Shown in pieces: positions 20,580 through 29,449 of a stretch of 38,294 nt of DNA. Numbering within the stretch: the stretch's first letter is position 1; each line of letters begins with the position of its first letter. Position numbers and translations under genes: made by a program. The DNA comes from Desulfovibrio sp. (lineage in GTDB: Bacteria; Desulfobacterota; Desulfovibrionia; Desulfovibrionales; Desulfovibrionaceae). The stretch covers positions 1 through 38,294 of the forward strand of contig JAITHT010000021.1 of NCBI GenBank assembly GCA_031279825.1, written 5' to 3'. Below the pieces are notes generated by a model. That model had not been told where the DNA came from. It did no database searches and saw only the letters and a list, made by a program, of their open reading frames with translations.

Positions 20580-22106
20580 ATGCCACTCGCCGATCCCGAT
20601 ACCATTGTCATTTTTGACACTACCTTGCGCGACGGAGAACAATCACCCGGAGCCACTATGAGTCTTGCGGAGAAAATTCGCATGGCGCAGCAGCTTGAGC
20701 AACTCGGCGTGGATGTTCTCGAAGCCGGCTTTGCCGCTTCCAGTCTCGGAGACTTTGAAGCCATTGCCGCTATTGCCGAAGAGATCGAGCATACCAGAGT
20801 CTGCAGTCTGGCCCGCGCCAATATCGCGGATATTGACCGTGCCGCCGAGTCCTTGCTCCGGGCCAAAAAATCGCGCATTCACGTCTTTATTGCCACATCT
20901 CCTCTGCATATGGCCTATAAATTGGGTAAAAAGCCGGATGAGGTACTCAGAATGATCGAGAGCAGCATCACGCATGCGGCCGCCTGCTCCGGGGATGTGG
21001 AGTTTTCCTGTGAAGACGCCTCTCGTTCCGATCCCGACTTTATGCTCCAGGCGTGCAAGACGGCGGTGGCGTGCGGCGCCCGTACCCTGAATATTCCCGA
21101 TACCGTGGGGTACGCCCAGCCTGAGGAGTTTGCGGCCCGCATCGCCTATGTACGAGAGCGCATTGATCCGAATGTGGTTATCAGTGTACATTGCCACAAC
21201 GATCTCGGCCTGGCGGTAGCGAATACCCTGGCCGCTTTCCGGGCCGGAGCCCGCCAGGCGGAGGTAACCATATGCGGCATAGGAGAACGCGCGGGCAACG
21301 CCGCTCTCGAAGAGGTGATCATGGCGCTGACCGTACGTCGGCCCTATTACCGGCTCTCCCACGCCATTAAAACCGAGCAGATTTACCCCACGGCCCGCCG
21401 TCTGTCGCGTATCATCGGCCAGCCTCTTGCCCGCAACAAGCCCGTTGTCGGGGCGAACGCCTTTGCGCATGAATCCGGCATCCATCAGGCCGGCGTGCTC
21501 AAGAATCCGGAAACCTACGAAATAATGACCCCGGCTTCCATCGGGCTGCCCAATAACGCCATTGTCATGGGCAAACATTCGGGCAAAAATGCCGTCAAGG
21601 CCAAGCTTGAATCCATGGGCTATCACCTTGACGGCGCGCAGATCGATATGGTGCTCGCATCGGTAAAACGCCTTGCTGACAAAAAGAAAGAAATTTATGA
21701 TGAGGATCTTGAGGCCTTGGTGCTGGAAGAGATCTACCGCATCCCCGACAAATACGCGCTTATCCATCTGGGAGTGCAGAGCGGCGATACCGGCCTGCCG
21801 CCTACGGCCGTGCTTGTTCTGGACGTTGACGGCAAACGCGTGCAGCACGCCTGTTTCGGCGTCGGGCCGGTGGACGCCGTTTTCCAGGCTATTGCCTGCG
21901 TGACGAAGCACAAGCCGAAGCTTGAACAGTATTCCGTCAACTCGATCACGGGCGGTACCGACGCCCTCGGCGAAGTTACCGTGCGTATCTCTGAAAACGG
22001 GAACAGCGCCATAGGCAGAGGATCGGACCCGGATATCATCAACGCCAGCGCCAGGGCCTACGTAAACGCTCTCAACCGCTTGTCCAAGAAACAGGAGGAA
22101 GTCTAG
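20580..22106 (+). CDS. leuA: 2-isopropylmalate synthase
   Basis: LeuA joins acetyl-CoA and 2-oxoisovalerate in the first committed step of leucine synthesis. The 508-residue product has IFDTTLRDGEQSPGATM at residues 10-26 (catalytic/metal Asp in TTLRDGE), HCHNDLGLAVANTLAAFRAGA near 205, CGIGERAGNAALEEV near 230 and the C-terminal LeuA dimer/allosteric domain from about 370 (VLVLDVDGKRVQHA, GGTDALGEV). This is the usual length for type LeuA-1. AAGGAG lies 5 bases before the ATG. It is first in leuA-leuC-leuD-leuB and expressed behind the attenuator. Leucine feedback inhibition is a family trait of the C-terminal domain. Confidence 0.96.
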   Translation: MPLADPDTIVIFDTTLRDGEQSPGATMSLAEKIRMAQQLEQLGVDVLEAGFAASSLGDFEAIAAIAEEIEHTRVCSLARANIADIDRAAESLLRAKKSRIHVFIATSPLHMAYKLGKKPDEVLRMIESSITHAAACSGDVEFSCEDASRSDPDFMLQACKTAVACGARTLNIPDTVGYAQPEEFAARIAYVRERIDPNVVISVHCHNDLGLAVANTLAAFRAGARQAEVTICGIGERAGNAALEEVIMALTVRRPYYRLSHAIKTEQIYPTARRLSRIIGQPLARNKPVVGANAFAHESGIHQAGVLKNPETYEIMTPASIGLPNNAIVMGKHSGKNAVKAKLESMGYHLDGAQIDMVLASVKRLADKKKEIYDEDLEALVLEEIYRIPDKYALIHLGVQSGDTGLPPTAVLVLDVDGKRVQHACFGVGPVDAVFQAIACVTKHKPKLEQYSVNSITGGTDALGEVTVRISENGNSAIGRGSDPDIINASARAYVNALNRLSKKQEEV

Positions 22107-22107
22107 C

Positions 22108-23379
22108 ATGGCACTCACCCTTGCTCAAAAAATCCTGGCCGCTCATGCCGCCGTTCCGGTGAGCGACGTCGGGCTTGAAGCCGGACGCATCGTTAACTGT
22201 AAGGTGGACTTGGTGCTCGCCAATGACATTACCGCCCCTCTCTCCATTAAGGCCTTCCGGCAGATGGGGGCCAAAGAGGTTTTCGACAAATCCAGAATAG
22301 CCCTGGTCATGGATCATTTCACACCGCAAAAGGATATAGCGTCGGCCGAACAGGTTAAAGGCGTACGTGAATTCGCCGAGGAACAGGCGATAGCCCATTA
22401 CTTCGAGGGAGGCAACGCCGGCGTCGAGCATGCCCTCTTGCCGGAACTCGGCATGGTGGGGCCGGGAGATCTGGTGGTGGGCGCTGACAGCCATACCTGC
22501 ACGTACGGCGGCATCGGCGCTTTTGCCACAGGCATGGGCTCCACGGACATCGCCGCCGCCATGGCTCTCGGCGAGAGCTGGTTCAAGGTGCCAGAAACCA
22601 TACGCGTCAGTTTTTCCGGCACGCTTGCTCCCGACGTCAGCGGCAAAGATTTGATTCTCTGGACCATCAGCCAACTCGGCGTTGACGGGGCCCGTTACAA
22701 GGCTCTGGAATTTGACGGCCCCGTCATTGACGCCATGTCTGTGGAAGGGCGCCTTACCATGGCCAATATGGCCATTGAGGCGGGAGGCAAGGTCGGGCTC
22801 TTTGCCGCGGATACCTCAACGCTTGCCTACTGCAAGGATGCCGGGCGCACAAACGACGCCCCGCTCGCTCCGGATCCGGGGGCGCATTACGAGCGGCGCC
22901 TCAGCAAAGACGTTACCGGCCTTGAACCGCAGATAGCCTGTCCCCACCTGCCGGAAAACGTCCGTCCCGTATCCGAACTTAAGAGTATAGCCGTTAATCA
23001 GGTGATCATCGGTTCGTGTACAAACGGCCGGATTACCGACTTGCGCGCCGCCGCCGCTGTTTTTGCCGGACGCAAAGTGAAAAAAGGCTTGCGCTGCATC
23101 GTGCTGCCCGCGACTCCCGCTGTCTGGATGCAGGCATTGCAGGAAGGGCTCATCGAAACCATGCTCCAGGCCGGCTGCGTCTTGGGGCCCGCCTCTTGCG
23201 GCCCCTGCCTCGGCGGCCATCTCGGCATTCTTGCCGCGGGAGAGCGCGCTCTGGCTACCACCAACCGCAACTTTAAGGGCAGGATGGGCAGTCTGGATTC
23301 CGAAGTCTATCTTGCCAACCCCGCTGTGGCGGCGGCCACGGCCGTTGCCGGAGTGATTACCCACCCGGCGGCTCTGTAA
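22108..23379 (+). CDS. leuC: 3-isopropylmalate dehydratase, large subunit
   Basis: The LeuCD isomerase converts 2- to 3-isopropylmalate through a [4Fe-4S] centre. The 423-residue product is of the short aconitase-like HACN/LeuC type (MALTLAQKILAAHA). Iron-sulfur ligands: IGSCTNG near 301, and CGPC near 364 in ASCGPCLGGHLG. VGADSHTCTYGGIGAFATGMG is near 125. It starts one base after the leuA stop, with AGGAGG inside the leuA end, so the two are coupled. LeuD is encoded 96 bases downstream. Confidence 0.95.
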   Translation: MALTLAQKILAAHAAVPVSDVGLEAGRIVNCKVDLVLANDITAPLSIKAFRQMGAKEVFDKSRIALVMDHFTPQKDIASAEQVKGVREFAEEQAIAHYFEGGNAGVEHALLPELGMVGPGDLVVGADSHTCTYGGIGAFATGMGSTDIAAAMALGESWFKVPETIRVSFSGTLAPDVSGKDLILWTISQLGVDGARYKALEFDGPVIDAMSVEGRLTMANMAIEAGGKVGLFAADTSTLAYCKDAGRTNDAPLAPDPGAHYERRLSKDVTGLEPQIACPHLPENVRPVSELKSIAVNQVIIGSCTNGRITDLRAAAAVFAGRKVKKGLRCIVLPATPAVWMQALQEGLIETMLQAGCVLGPASCGPCLGGHLGILAAGERALATTNRNFKGRMGSLDSEVYLANPAVAAATAVAGVITHPAAL

Positions 23380-23475
23380 AGCGGTTCGTTCCTCCGCGGG
23401 AGCGTCTCAAAGTAGGGCGGGCTTTGTCCGCAGTCTGAAACATTGTTCACGTAAAGCACAGGAGTGGGAAAACGT

Positions 23476-23973
23476 ATGAAATATACCGGCAAGGTTCTTG
23501 CACTCGGGGATCATATAGACACTGACGCGATTATCCCGGCGAGATTTCTGATCAGTACTGATCCGGCGGAACTCGGCAGGCACTGCATGGAAGGCTATGA
23601 TCCCAACTGGTTGGATAAGGTGACCCCCGGCGCCAGCGTGATGGTGGCCGGCCGAAATTTCGGCTGCGGATCGTCGCGGGAGCATGCGCCTGTAGCCATT
23701 GTGGGCGCGGGCATAGCCGTGGTCATCGCGCACAGTTTTGCCAGAATTTTTTACCGGAACGCTTTCAATATGGGATTAGTGCCCATTGAGATCGGCGATG
23801 CCGTCAGTGAATTTCGAGAGGGGCAGGAAATCGAAGTGAATGTGGATGAGGGCAACATTACCAATACAAGCACGGGCAAGGCAATTGTCTTCCCTCCTTT
23901 GCCCGCGGGCATGCGCGCCATACTGGATGCGGGCGGCCTCGCGGAATTCGTGAGAAAGCGTTTGGCGCGATGA
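23476..23973 (+). CDS. leuD: 3-isopropylmalate dehydratase, small subunit
   Basis: The 165-residue product starts at ATG 23476 ([20 protein letters not shown]); GGAG at 23461-23464 lies 11 bases upstream. The family hallmarks are [14 protein letters not shown] and [17 protein letters not shown] near 60. It forms the swivel domain for LeuC. The short 165-residue form is the type that goes with the HACN-type large subunit encoded by the previous gene. leuB follows after 40 bases. Confidence 0.95.
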   Translation: MKYTGKVLALGDHIDTDAIIPARFLISTDPAELGRHCMEGYDPNWLDKVTPGASVMVAGRNFGCGSSREHAPVAIVGAGIAVVIAHSFARIFYRNAFNMGLVPIEIGDAVSEFREGQEIEVNVDEGNITNTSTGKAIVFPPLPAGMRAILDAGGLAEFVRKRLAR

Positions 23974-24013
23974 CGTCGGCCTTTGCGGATTTTTCAATGA
24001 ATAAGGAATACCT

Positions 24014-25117
24014 ATGATACAGAAACATCTCGTGTTGCTGCCGGGCGACGGCATCGGCCCTGAAGTCGTGGCGCAGGCGGTAAAGGCACTGCGCGTCGTG
24101 GAAAAACGTTTCGGAGTCTCTTTCAGCATGGAAACGGCCCTAATGGGCGGAGCGGCCATTGACGCTGCCGGAGTCCCCTTGCCGCCTGAAACCGTGGCCG
24201 CCTGCAAAAAGGCCGATGCCGTGCTTCTGGGCGCGGTGGGAGGCCCCAAATGGGACGGCCTTCCGAACAACGTCCGGCCTGAGGCCGGGCTGCTCGGCAT
24301 CCGCAAGGAATTGGGGCTTTTCGCTAATCTGCGTCCCTCCACGGTCTTTCCCGAACTGGCATCCCTGTCCTGCCTGCGTCCGGATCTGGTGGAAAAGGGA
24401 GTGGATATTCTTGTGGTACGCGAACTGACCGGAGACGTGTATTTCGGCAAGCCCGCCGGAGAGGAGGTGCGCGACGGTCTGCGGTATGCCTTCAACAACA
24501 TGATCTATAACGAAAGCGAAATACGCCGCATAGCCCGCGTGGCCTTTGCGGCGGCCCGTAAGCGCGGTAAGCGGGTCTGTTCGGTGGACAAGGCCAACGT
24601 GCTCGTGGTGGGCCGTCTCTGGCGCGCTGTTGTGGAAGAAGCGCACAAAGAATTCCCCGATGTGGATCTTTCGCACATGTACGTGGATAACTGCGCCATG
24701 CAGCTCATTATGAATCCCGGTCAGTTCGACGTGATCGTCACCGGCAATATTTTCGGCGACATTCTGTCTGACGAATCAGCCGCCGTGGCCGGCTCCCTCG
24801 GCATGCTGCCTTCAGCCTCCTTAAGCGGCACGGCCGGCGAGGGCGGCGTGGGTCTTTACGAGCCTGTTCACGGTTCCGCCCCGGACATCGCCGGCCGGGA
24901 CAAAGCCAATCCCCTGGCTACCATCCTGTCCGTAGCCATGATGCTGCGCCTTTCTTTCGGTTTGGTCGAAGCCGCCGACGCTGTGGAAAAAGCGGTGCGC
25001 GAGGTGCTGCGCGAAGGATGGCGCACCGGCGACATCGCCGCCGGACGCGCGGAGAAAGTGGTGGGCTGCATCGCGATGGGAGATCTGGTGGCCGCCGGAA
25101 TAGAGAACGCGCGGTAA
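24014..25117 (+). CDS. leuB: 3-isopropylmalate dehydrogenase
   Basis: LeuB oxidises and decarboxylates 3-isopropylmalate with NAD to the leucine keto acid. The 367-residue product shows [12 protein letters not shown] at residues 8-19, [11 protein letters not shown] near 73, the substrate-binding arginines in [14 protein letters not shown] and [10 protein letters not shown], and the closing signature [20 protein letters not shown] near 250 with [15 protein letters not shown] after it. AAGGAA sits 5 bases before the ATG. It is the last gene of the operon, which ends at a 16-bp inverted repeat shared with the opposing gene. Confidence 0.97.
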   Translation: MIQKHLVLLPGDGIGPEVVAQAVKALRVVEKRFGVSFSMETALMGGAAIDAAGVPLPPETVAACKKADAVLLGAVGGPKWDGLPNNVRPEAGLLGIRKELGLFANLRPSTVFPELASLSCLRPDLVEKGVDILVVRELTGDVYFGKPAGEEVRDGLRYAFNNMIYNESEIRRIARVAFAAARKRGKRVCSVDKANVLVVGRLWRAVVEEAHKEFPDVDLSHMYVDNCAMQLIMNPGQFDVIVTGNIFGDILSDESAAVAGSLGMLPSASLSGTAGEGGVGLYEPVHGSAPDIAGRDKANPLATILSVAMMLRLSFGLVEAADAVEKAVREVLREGWRTGDIAAGRAEKVVGCIAMGDLVAAGIENAR

Positions 25118-25129
25118 CCCGTGAAACCA

Positions 25130-25174
25130 CCCTTGCATAGAGCATCGTCAAAGCGCAAATGCTCTATGCAAGGG
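25130..25174. terminator. Bidirectional hairpin between leuB and the convergent gene
   Basis: CCCTTGCATAGAGCAT (25130-25145) and its exact reverse complement (25159-25174) give a 16-bp perfect stem with a 13-base loop. It lies 12 bases after leuB and contains the TAG of the minus-strand gene. No clear T-run follows on either strand, so factor-independent termination is uncertain. Confidence 0.55.
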
Positions 25175-26831
25175 ACTCCGTCAGGGCGGCCAGTTCTTCC
25201 CGAATGACCCTGGCCGCTGTTTCGGCCGCGAGGCTGTCCATATTGGCGAGCAGGTCGGCAACCCGCGTTTCCAGCGCCTGAAGTTGCGCGTCCCGTTCCG
25301 CCAGTTGCTCTTCGAGGAGTTGTATTCTGTTGGCAAGCACTGTTATGCGCGAATCGTCCGCCAGGTTTTTCCCTTCATCCGGCGCGGCGTTTGCGAGAGT
25401 CTTGACACTTTGTTCCAGTACCTGGATGTGATCGCAAGCGCCGGAAAAACGCTGCACCAGTTCCTGAACTTCAGAGCTGCACCCGGCTATGCTCTCCCGA
25501 TGCTCTCCCGCTTCAGCGGACAGCGCGGCAAGGTCTTGTTGCAGCACCCTCACTTTATCCGCCTGCTCCGCAATGATCGACTCCTGTTCGCTTACCTGCG
25601 CCTGTAAGGCTTGTATATCCGGAGAGGAGAGGAGGGACGGCGGGGCCGGTTGCGGCGCGAGAGGCGCTTCGTCGGCAACGCCGCTGTCGTTTGTCGCGCC
25701 GGCGGCCGTCGGGACGGGCCCTGACACCGGAGCCGTGGCAAGCATGTTGTCCAGCAAGGCGTCCAGTTCGTTCAAATCCACTCCGTCAAAACGCGAGCTC
25801 TGCGTCTCCGCGCCATAAGCGGCGTCATGCGGGGGAAAATCGGCCGCGTCCGCCTGTTGCGAGCTGTTTTGCCGTTGCGGCGCGGGCGCGGCGGGGGTTT
25901 GCGGCGGCGGAGCTATCCCCTCCGCGTCCGAGCTATCCGCTTCGGCATATCCGGCATCAGAAAGGGGCGGTATCGCGTCTTCCGGCAAAAAGCGCTCCAT
26001 GTCGCCAAGGGAAACGCGATCGCCGGCGGCGGGAGCGGGCGTTGCCGAACCGGCGGGCGTTCCTCCGGCAAGACGCCCGTCCGGTTTTTTCTTGTCCGCT
26101 GCCGTGTCGCTTCCGGCATGGACACTATCGTCGGGAGGGGAAACATCGTCCTGGTCGTCCCCGGTAAGGATGCTGTCAAGATCGGCGAAAAGATCCCCGT
26201 CGGGAGCCGCGGCGGCTTTTGCGGGAGCGGCTGTTTCTTCCCCAGCCGGAGAAGAGGTGGACTCCGCCAGTAATGCCGCGAAAAGCGCGTCATCGTCCGG
26301 AATGGGAGGACTTTTTTGCGGGGCATCCGCTTTTGCCGCGGACGGCGGCGCGTTCACATTCCCGGACGGTATCGGCGGGGGAGAGTTTTTTTTCGGCGTT
26401 GTCAGCGCGGTCGGCAGGGCGTCGAGATCCGGCATGTCCGGATTGCCGATGGCGAAGTCAGGTTCGTCATCGCTTTCCTGAACGCTGTCTTTTTGCGAAG
26501 CGCCAAAGGAACGCAGCAATTTGTCAACATCATCCATACCGGGGAGTTCAAGGCTTTCGTCATGATCCACCGTATGGTCCACCGGCGTCGGATCCGGAAA
26601 AGGCATCGGCCTGTTCGAAGCGCCGGCCGACGGGGTTTTATCGTCGGAAAGATCGTCAAGCATGGCGTCAAGATCCGCGCTGAAGTCCTCCTCGTCGATT
26701 CCGGCATGTTGCGCCGGGCTGCGGCCGGGTTTGACGATCTCAAGGAGATCGACGACATCGTCATCCGCGTCAGCTACGACACGAGTCGCGTCAAGGGCCT
26801 TGTTCGGTGTGCTGGGTTCATTTTTCGACAT
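25164..26831 (-). CDS. Acidic, low-complexity protein with C-terminal coiled coil
   Basis: This 555-residue protein has a disordered, Asp/Pro/Ala-rich first 400 residues containing spaced hydrophobic motifs of one kind: DFSADLDAMLDDL, GMDDVDKLLRSF, DMPDLDALPTAL, DDDALFAALLAE, GDLFADLDSILTG and DLNELDALLDNML. The last 150 residues (QALQAQVSEQESIIAEQ to RIQLLEEQLAERDAQLQALETR) are heptad-like and predicted to be coiled. No signal peptide or membrane segment is seen. It is not a family I recognise. The motif series resembles multivalent docking peptides joined to an oligomer-forming tail. The ATG at 26831 has only a weak ribosome binding site. It converges on leuB. Confidence 0.75.
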   Translation of the reverse strand: MSKNEPSTPNKALDATRVVADADDDVVDLLEIVKPGRSPAQHAGIDEEDFSADLDAMLDDLSDDKTPSAGASNRPMPFPDPTPVDHTVDHDESLELPGMDDVDKLLRSFGASQKDSVQESDDEPDFAIGNPDMPDLDALPTALTTPKKNSPPPIPSGNVNAPPSAAKADAPQKSPPIPDDDALFAALLAESTSSPAGEETAAPAKAAAAPDGDLFADLDSILTGDDQDDVSPPDDSVHAGSDTAADKKKPDGRLAGGTPAGSATPAPAAGDRVSLGDMERFLPEDAIPPLSDAGYAEADSSDAEGIAPPPQTPAAPAPQRQNSSQQADAADFPPHDAAYGAETQSSRFDGVDLNELDALLDNMLATAPVSGPVPTAAGATNDSGVADEAPLAPQPAPPSLLSSPDIQALQAQVSEQESIIAEQADKVRVLQQDLAALSAEAGEHRESIAGCSSEVQELVQRFSGACDHIQVLEQSVKTLANAAPDEGKNLADDSRITVLANRIQLLEEQLAERDAQLQALETRVADLLANMDSLAAETAARVIREELAALTESLA

Positions 26832-26999
26832 ATGTGCATCCGGAAGGAGGAGGTTACGGCAGACGGCGGGCTCTTGCCAATATCACGGATTTTCATGGCA
26901 AACAGCATAACCATACCTTGATGATTATGGCAAGTAAGGGAGCGCGGCGGCCGGGGGGCGCCCTGAAAAAATGCGCCGCTCCGGACAAAGCGTCGTGGT

Positions 27000-27815
27000 T
27001 CAGCACGTATTGCGGCATCCGCAGGTTTCCGGGCAGTTATCCGCCTGTTTGAAAGCGATAAGGGGACAGTTTTTACAGATATCGGCACCGGGAAAAGGAT
27101 CGCCGGGCCGGGTCAGGGCGCTGGAGCCGAATTTGTCGATACGCTGCAACAGGCGGTTAACGGTAAGTTCCAGATGTTCGCCGGGAATAAAGGCATTGAC
27201 CTCTCCCCGTTCCGTTTTTCCAGCATTGTAGCTGCCGGAGCAGCAGGGGGAAAGATTGAAGGTTTTTTCCATCCAGCAGAAGGCCGCGCCGCCGCAGGCA
27301 GCGGAACTCATGCTGACCAGGGGTCTGAGGGGATGCGTGTCCGTAGCCGCCATATAGTCTACAGCCAGATGATACGATTGCATGTTGTCGCAATAGAAGT
27401 GGATGACGTGCGGCGCGACGGTGGCCTTGCCGAGAGGCCCCACGGCGATTCCCCTGAGCGAATTCATGGGCAGCCGGGGTTTGGAACGCAAAAAACGTTC
27501 CGCCTGAGCGGGATCAACGCAATATCGGTCCAAATGCCTGACGTCCGTCGCGTCAATATCCTTCCAGCCGAAGCTTGCCCTGGCGTTGGCGCATGCCAGA
27601 TCTTCCCTGCCCGCCACAACCGTCAACCCCTGCATGCGGGCGGCAATTTCCCACTGGCAGAAGGTGATGGGTTTCACCGGCGTTACATGCGTCGTTCCGC
27701 TTTTGAAGTTTGCGACATCATCGTCCGTAAAAAGCCAGGTGACGGCAACAGGATGATGATAGAGCCGCAGTTCTTGCATCAAAATGTCTTCCATTTCGCG
27801 GTAATTCTGGGACAT
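27000..27815 (-). CDS. DUF169-family protein with cysteine-rich C-terminus
   Basis: The 271-residue product (MSQNYREMEDILMQELRLYH...) fits DUF169, common in methanogens and sulfate reducers; function unknown. Core segments include ITFCQWEIAARMQGLTVV near residue 50, CANARASFGW near 75, and SSAACGGAAFCWM near 170. The tail ICKNCPLIAFKQADNCPETCGC (positions 247-268) has six cysteines that could bind a metal or iron-sulfur centre. AGGAGA lies 5 bases upstream of ATG 27815. It starts 47 bases after the porin stop, so porin and DUF169 may be cotranscribed. The 168 bases behind it (26832-26999) hold only possible regulatory sequence. Confidence 0.8.
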   Translation of the reverse strand: MSQNYREMEDILMQELRLYHHPVAVTWLFTDDDVANFKSGTTHVTPVKPITFCQWEIAARMQGLTVVAGREDLACANARASFGWKDIDATDVRHLDRYCVDPAQAERFLRSKPRLPMNSLRGIAVGPLGKATVAPHVIHFYCDNMQSYHLAVDYMAATDTHPLRPLVSMSSAACGGAAFCWMEKTFNLSPCCSGSYNAGKTERGEVNAFIPGEHLELTVNRLLQRIDKFGSSALTRPGDPFPGADICKNCPLIAFKQADNCPETCGCRNTC

Positions 27816-27862
27816 GCGTTTCTCCTGGCGGGTAATGAAAGCTCACGCGCGATTCCGTTGTG

Positions 27863-29371
27863 TCAGAGATCGAAGGGAATCCCCATGAACAGCTTGATGT
27901 CGTGCTCGTCCTGAAAGGCGTTTTTGTAAGCGGCCCAACTCGGCTGGGAAGAGCCGTTTTTGTATTCCGTGTAATGTACCTTGACAAATGCTCCCTGGCA
28001 GGGGGCATCCGGTTTGCTGTATCCGATATCGACATTAAAAGCCCATTCCTTTAAATGTTCCGAATAGCCGTAGGCTTTGCCGTCCCACCCCAACGCCGCG
28101 CCCAGGCCGATCGAAAAGCCGGGCAGGGGCAAAAGGTCGTCCAGGCGGCGCTCAACGCCCAGATAAACGGCCTTTTCATCATGTGCGTTCCAATCGGATC
28201 GGGCGTCCCACCATGCCTCGTAGGCGCCTTTGGAACTACCGTTTCTGTCTGTGAGACGGTAGGCGAAATACCCCACCTGGACGGAACTGGTAACGGGAGC
28301 GCGGGTATATGTGCCCTCCAGTTTCACTGTCCAAAGCTTAGTGTCAAAGCGGCTGAACAGGTAATGCTGGCTGGCGGTTCCGGCGAAGTTGTCGTTGGGG
28401 CTCGTACCCGAATCGTCGTTGTCGTCCATGAGGTACAGGTGGTAGCCAAGGCTCAGCTTGTGTGTATCCTTTGTGCCGCTTTGCCCGTATTCGGTTTCAT
28501 AACGGCTTTTAAAATGGGCGTTTTTCAGATGGTTTTTGGATTCTCCGTAAGCGGCCTCCACAGTAAAGCCGTCAGCGAAGCGGTAACTCGTCCCTGCGCT
28601 CCACAGCCATGGCACGCGGCTTTGGCCGTCGTTTTTGAGAAAGGCGTTGGTGCTTGGAAACCATGGAGCCTTGTATTCGTCGGCCCAGGCGGCGGCAACG
28701 GACAAGTTGCCGAAGTCGGCACCCATGTTCAGCCCCCGATAGGTGCCCGGCATGATTGACCAGTTTACCCCAAGCACACCCGGTCCCGAGGGTTGCAGGT
28801 AGCCAGCCCTGCCCCACAGCGGGCCGGCTTTTGCCTTGATTGCGGCCGTATATACCGAAAAACCGTCTTTTGTTTTGTTTTTGCTCCAATCAGGATGCCA
28901 GGGGTTATGCCAGGGGAAGAAACCCATCTCATGATCCACGGCGCCGGCGTTATGAATATCCGTTGATCCGAACAGAGCGAAATCAACGCCGACACTATCC
29001 CCCAGAAAACCGGAGGAAAAATCCGCATTGGCCTGAAGCGTGGCGTGTTCAAGGTTGACGGCATAGGCGTCGGAGGCGGGATCGTAGCGTTTTCGGTCGC
29101 GTTGGAAATAGTAAAGTCCGCCGCTGAGGGCCGCCTTGTCGAAAAAATCCGTTCCTGTGGAAAAACTTCTTTTTTTCGCCTCTTCCGCCCCGGCGGTGGC
29201 CGGCGCGGTGTCGTCCCCGGCGTCGGCGGAACGGGGAGGGAAAAGCGGCGGCAAGCACAGCAGCGCCAATACAACCGGGACAAGAATGCTCCGGCGCGGC
29301 CTCACCGCGGAGGTCGTGCGCGCGTTTGCCGGAAGACATCCTTTCGCGGCAGGCAAGGGGAAGGTTTTCAT
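27863..29371 (-). CDS. OprD-like outer-membrane porin
   Basis: The 502-residue product has a basic leader and a signal segment (RRSILVPVVLALLCLPPLF, residues ~27-45), then a mature start rich in Gly/Tyr/Asp: FFDKAALSGGLYYFQRDRKRYD near residue 74, the OprD-family opening. Alternating residues (SVGVDFALFGSTDIH, GLNMGADFGNLSVAAAW, FAYRLTDRNG) and a C-terminal Leu fit an outer-membrane beta-barrel that would take small substrates across the outer membrane; the substrate is unknown. The start is ATG 29371; an in-frame TTG directly before it is not preferred. AAGGAG is upstream, but a little far. DUF169 follows and ftsY precedes on the same strand. Confidence 0.8.
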   Translation of the reverse strand: MKTFPLPAAKGCLPANARTTSAVRPRRSILVPVVLALLCLPPLFPPRSADAGDDTAPATAGAEEAKKRSFSTGTDFFDKAALSGGLYYFQRDRKRYDPASDAYAVNLEHATLQANADFSSGFLGDSVGVDFALFGSTDIHNAGAVDHEMGFFPWHNPWHPDWSKNKTKDGFSVYTAAIKAKAGPLWGRAGYLQPSGPGVLGVNWSIMPGTYRGLNMGADFGNLSVAAAWADEYKAPWFPSTNAFLKNDGQSRVPWLWSAGTSYRFADGFTVEAAYGESKNHLKNAHFKSRYETEYGQSGTKDTHKLSLGYHLYLMDDNDDSGTSPNDNFAGTASQHYLFSRFDTKLWTVKLEGTYTRAPVTSSVQVGYFAYRLTDRNGSSKGAYEAWWDARSDWNAHDEKAVYLGVERRLDDLLPLPGFSIGLGAALGWDGKAYGYSEHLKEWAFNVDIGYSKPDAPCQGAFVKVHYTEYKNGSSQPSWAAYKNAFQDEHDIKLFMGIPFDL

Positions 29372-29449
29372 CAACTGGCGCCTTTCTCCTTATTGGGAAG
29401 CTGTGTCGGCGACTTGCGTCCGCAAGTATACCCGTACGCGTATCTTTTT

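Noticed and set aside
20643-22118. 491-codon minus-strand frame opposite leuA
   Set aside because: leuA is certain on the plus strand; the antisense frame lacks motifs.
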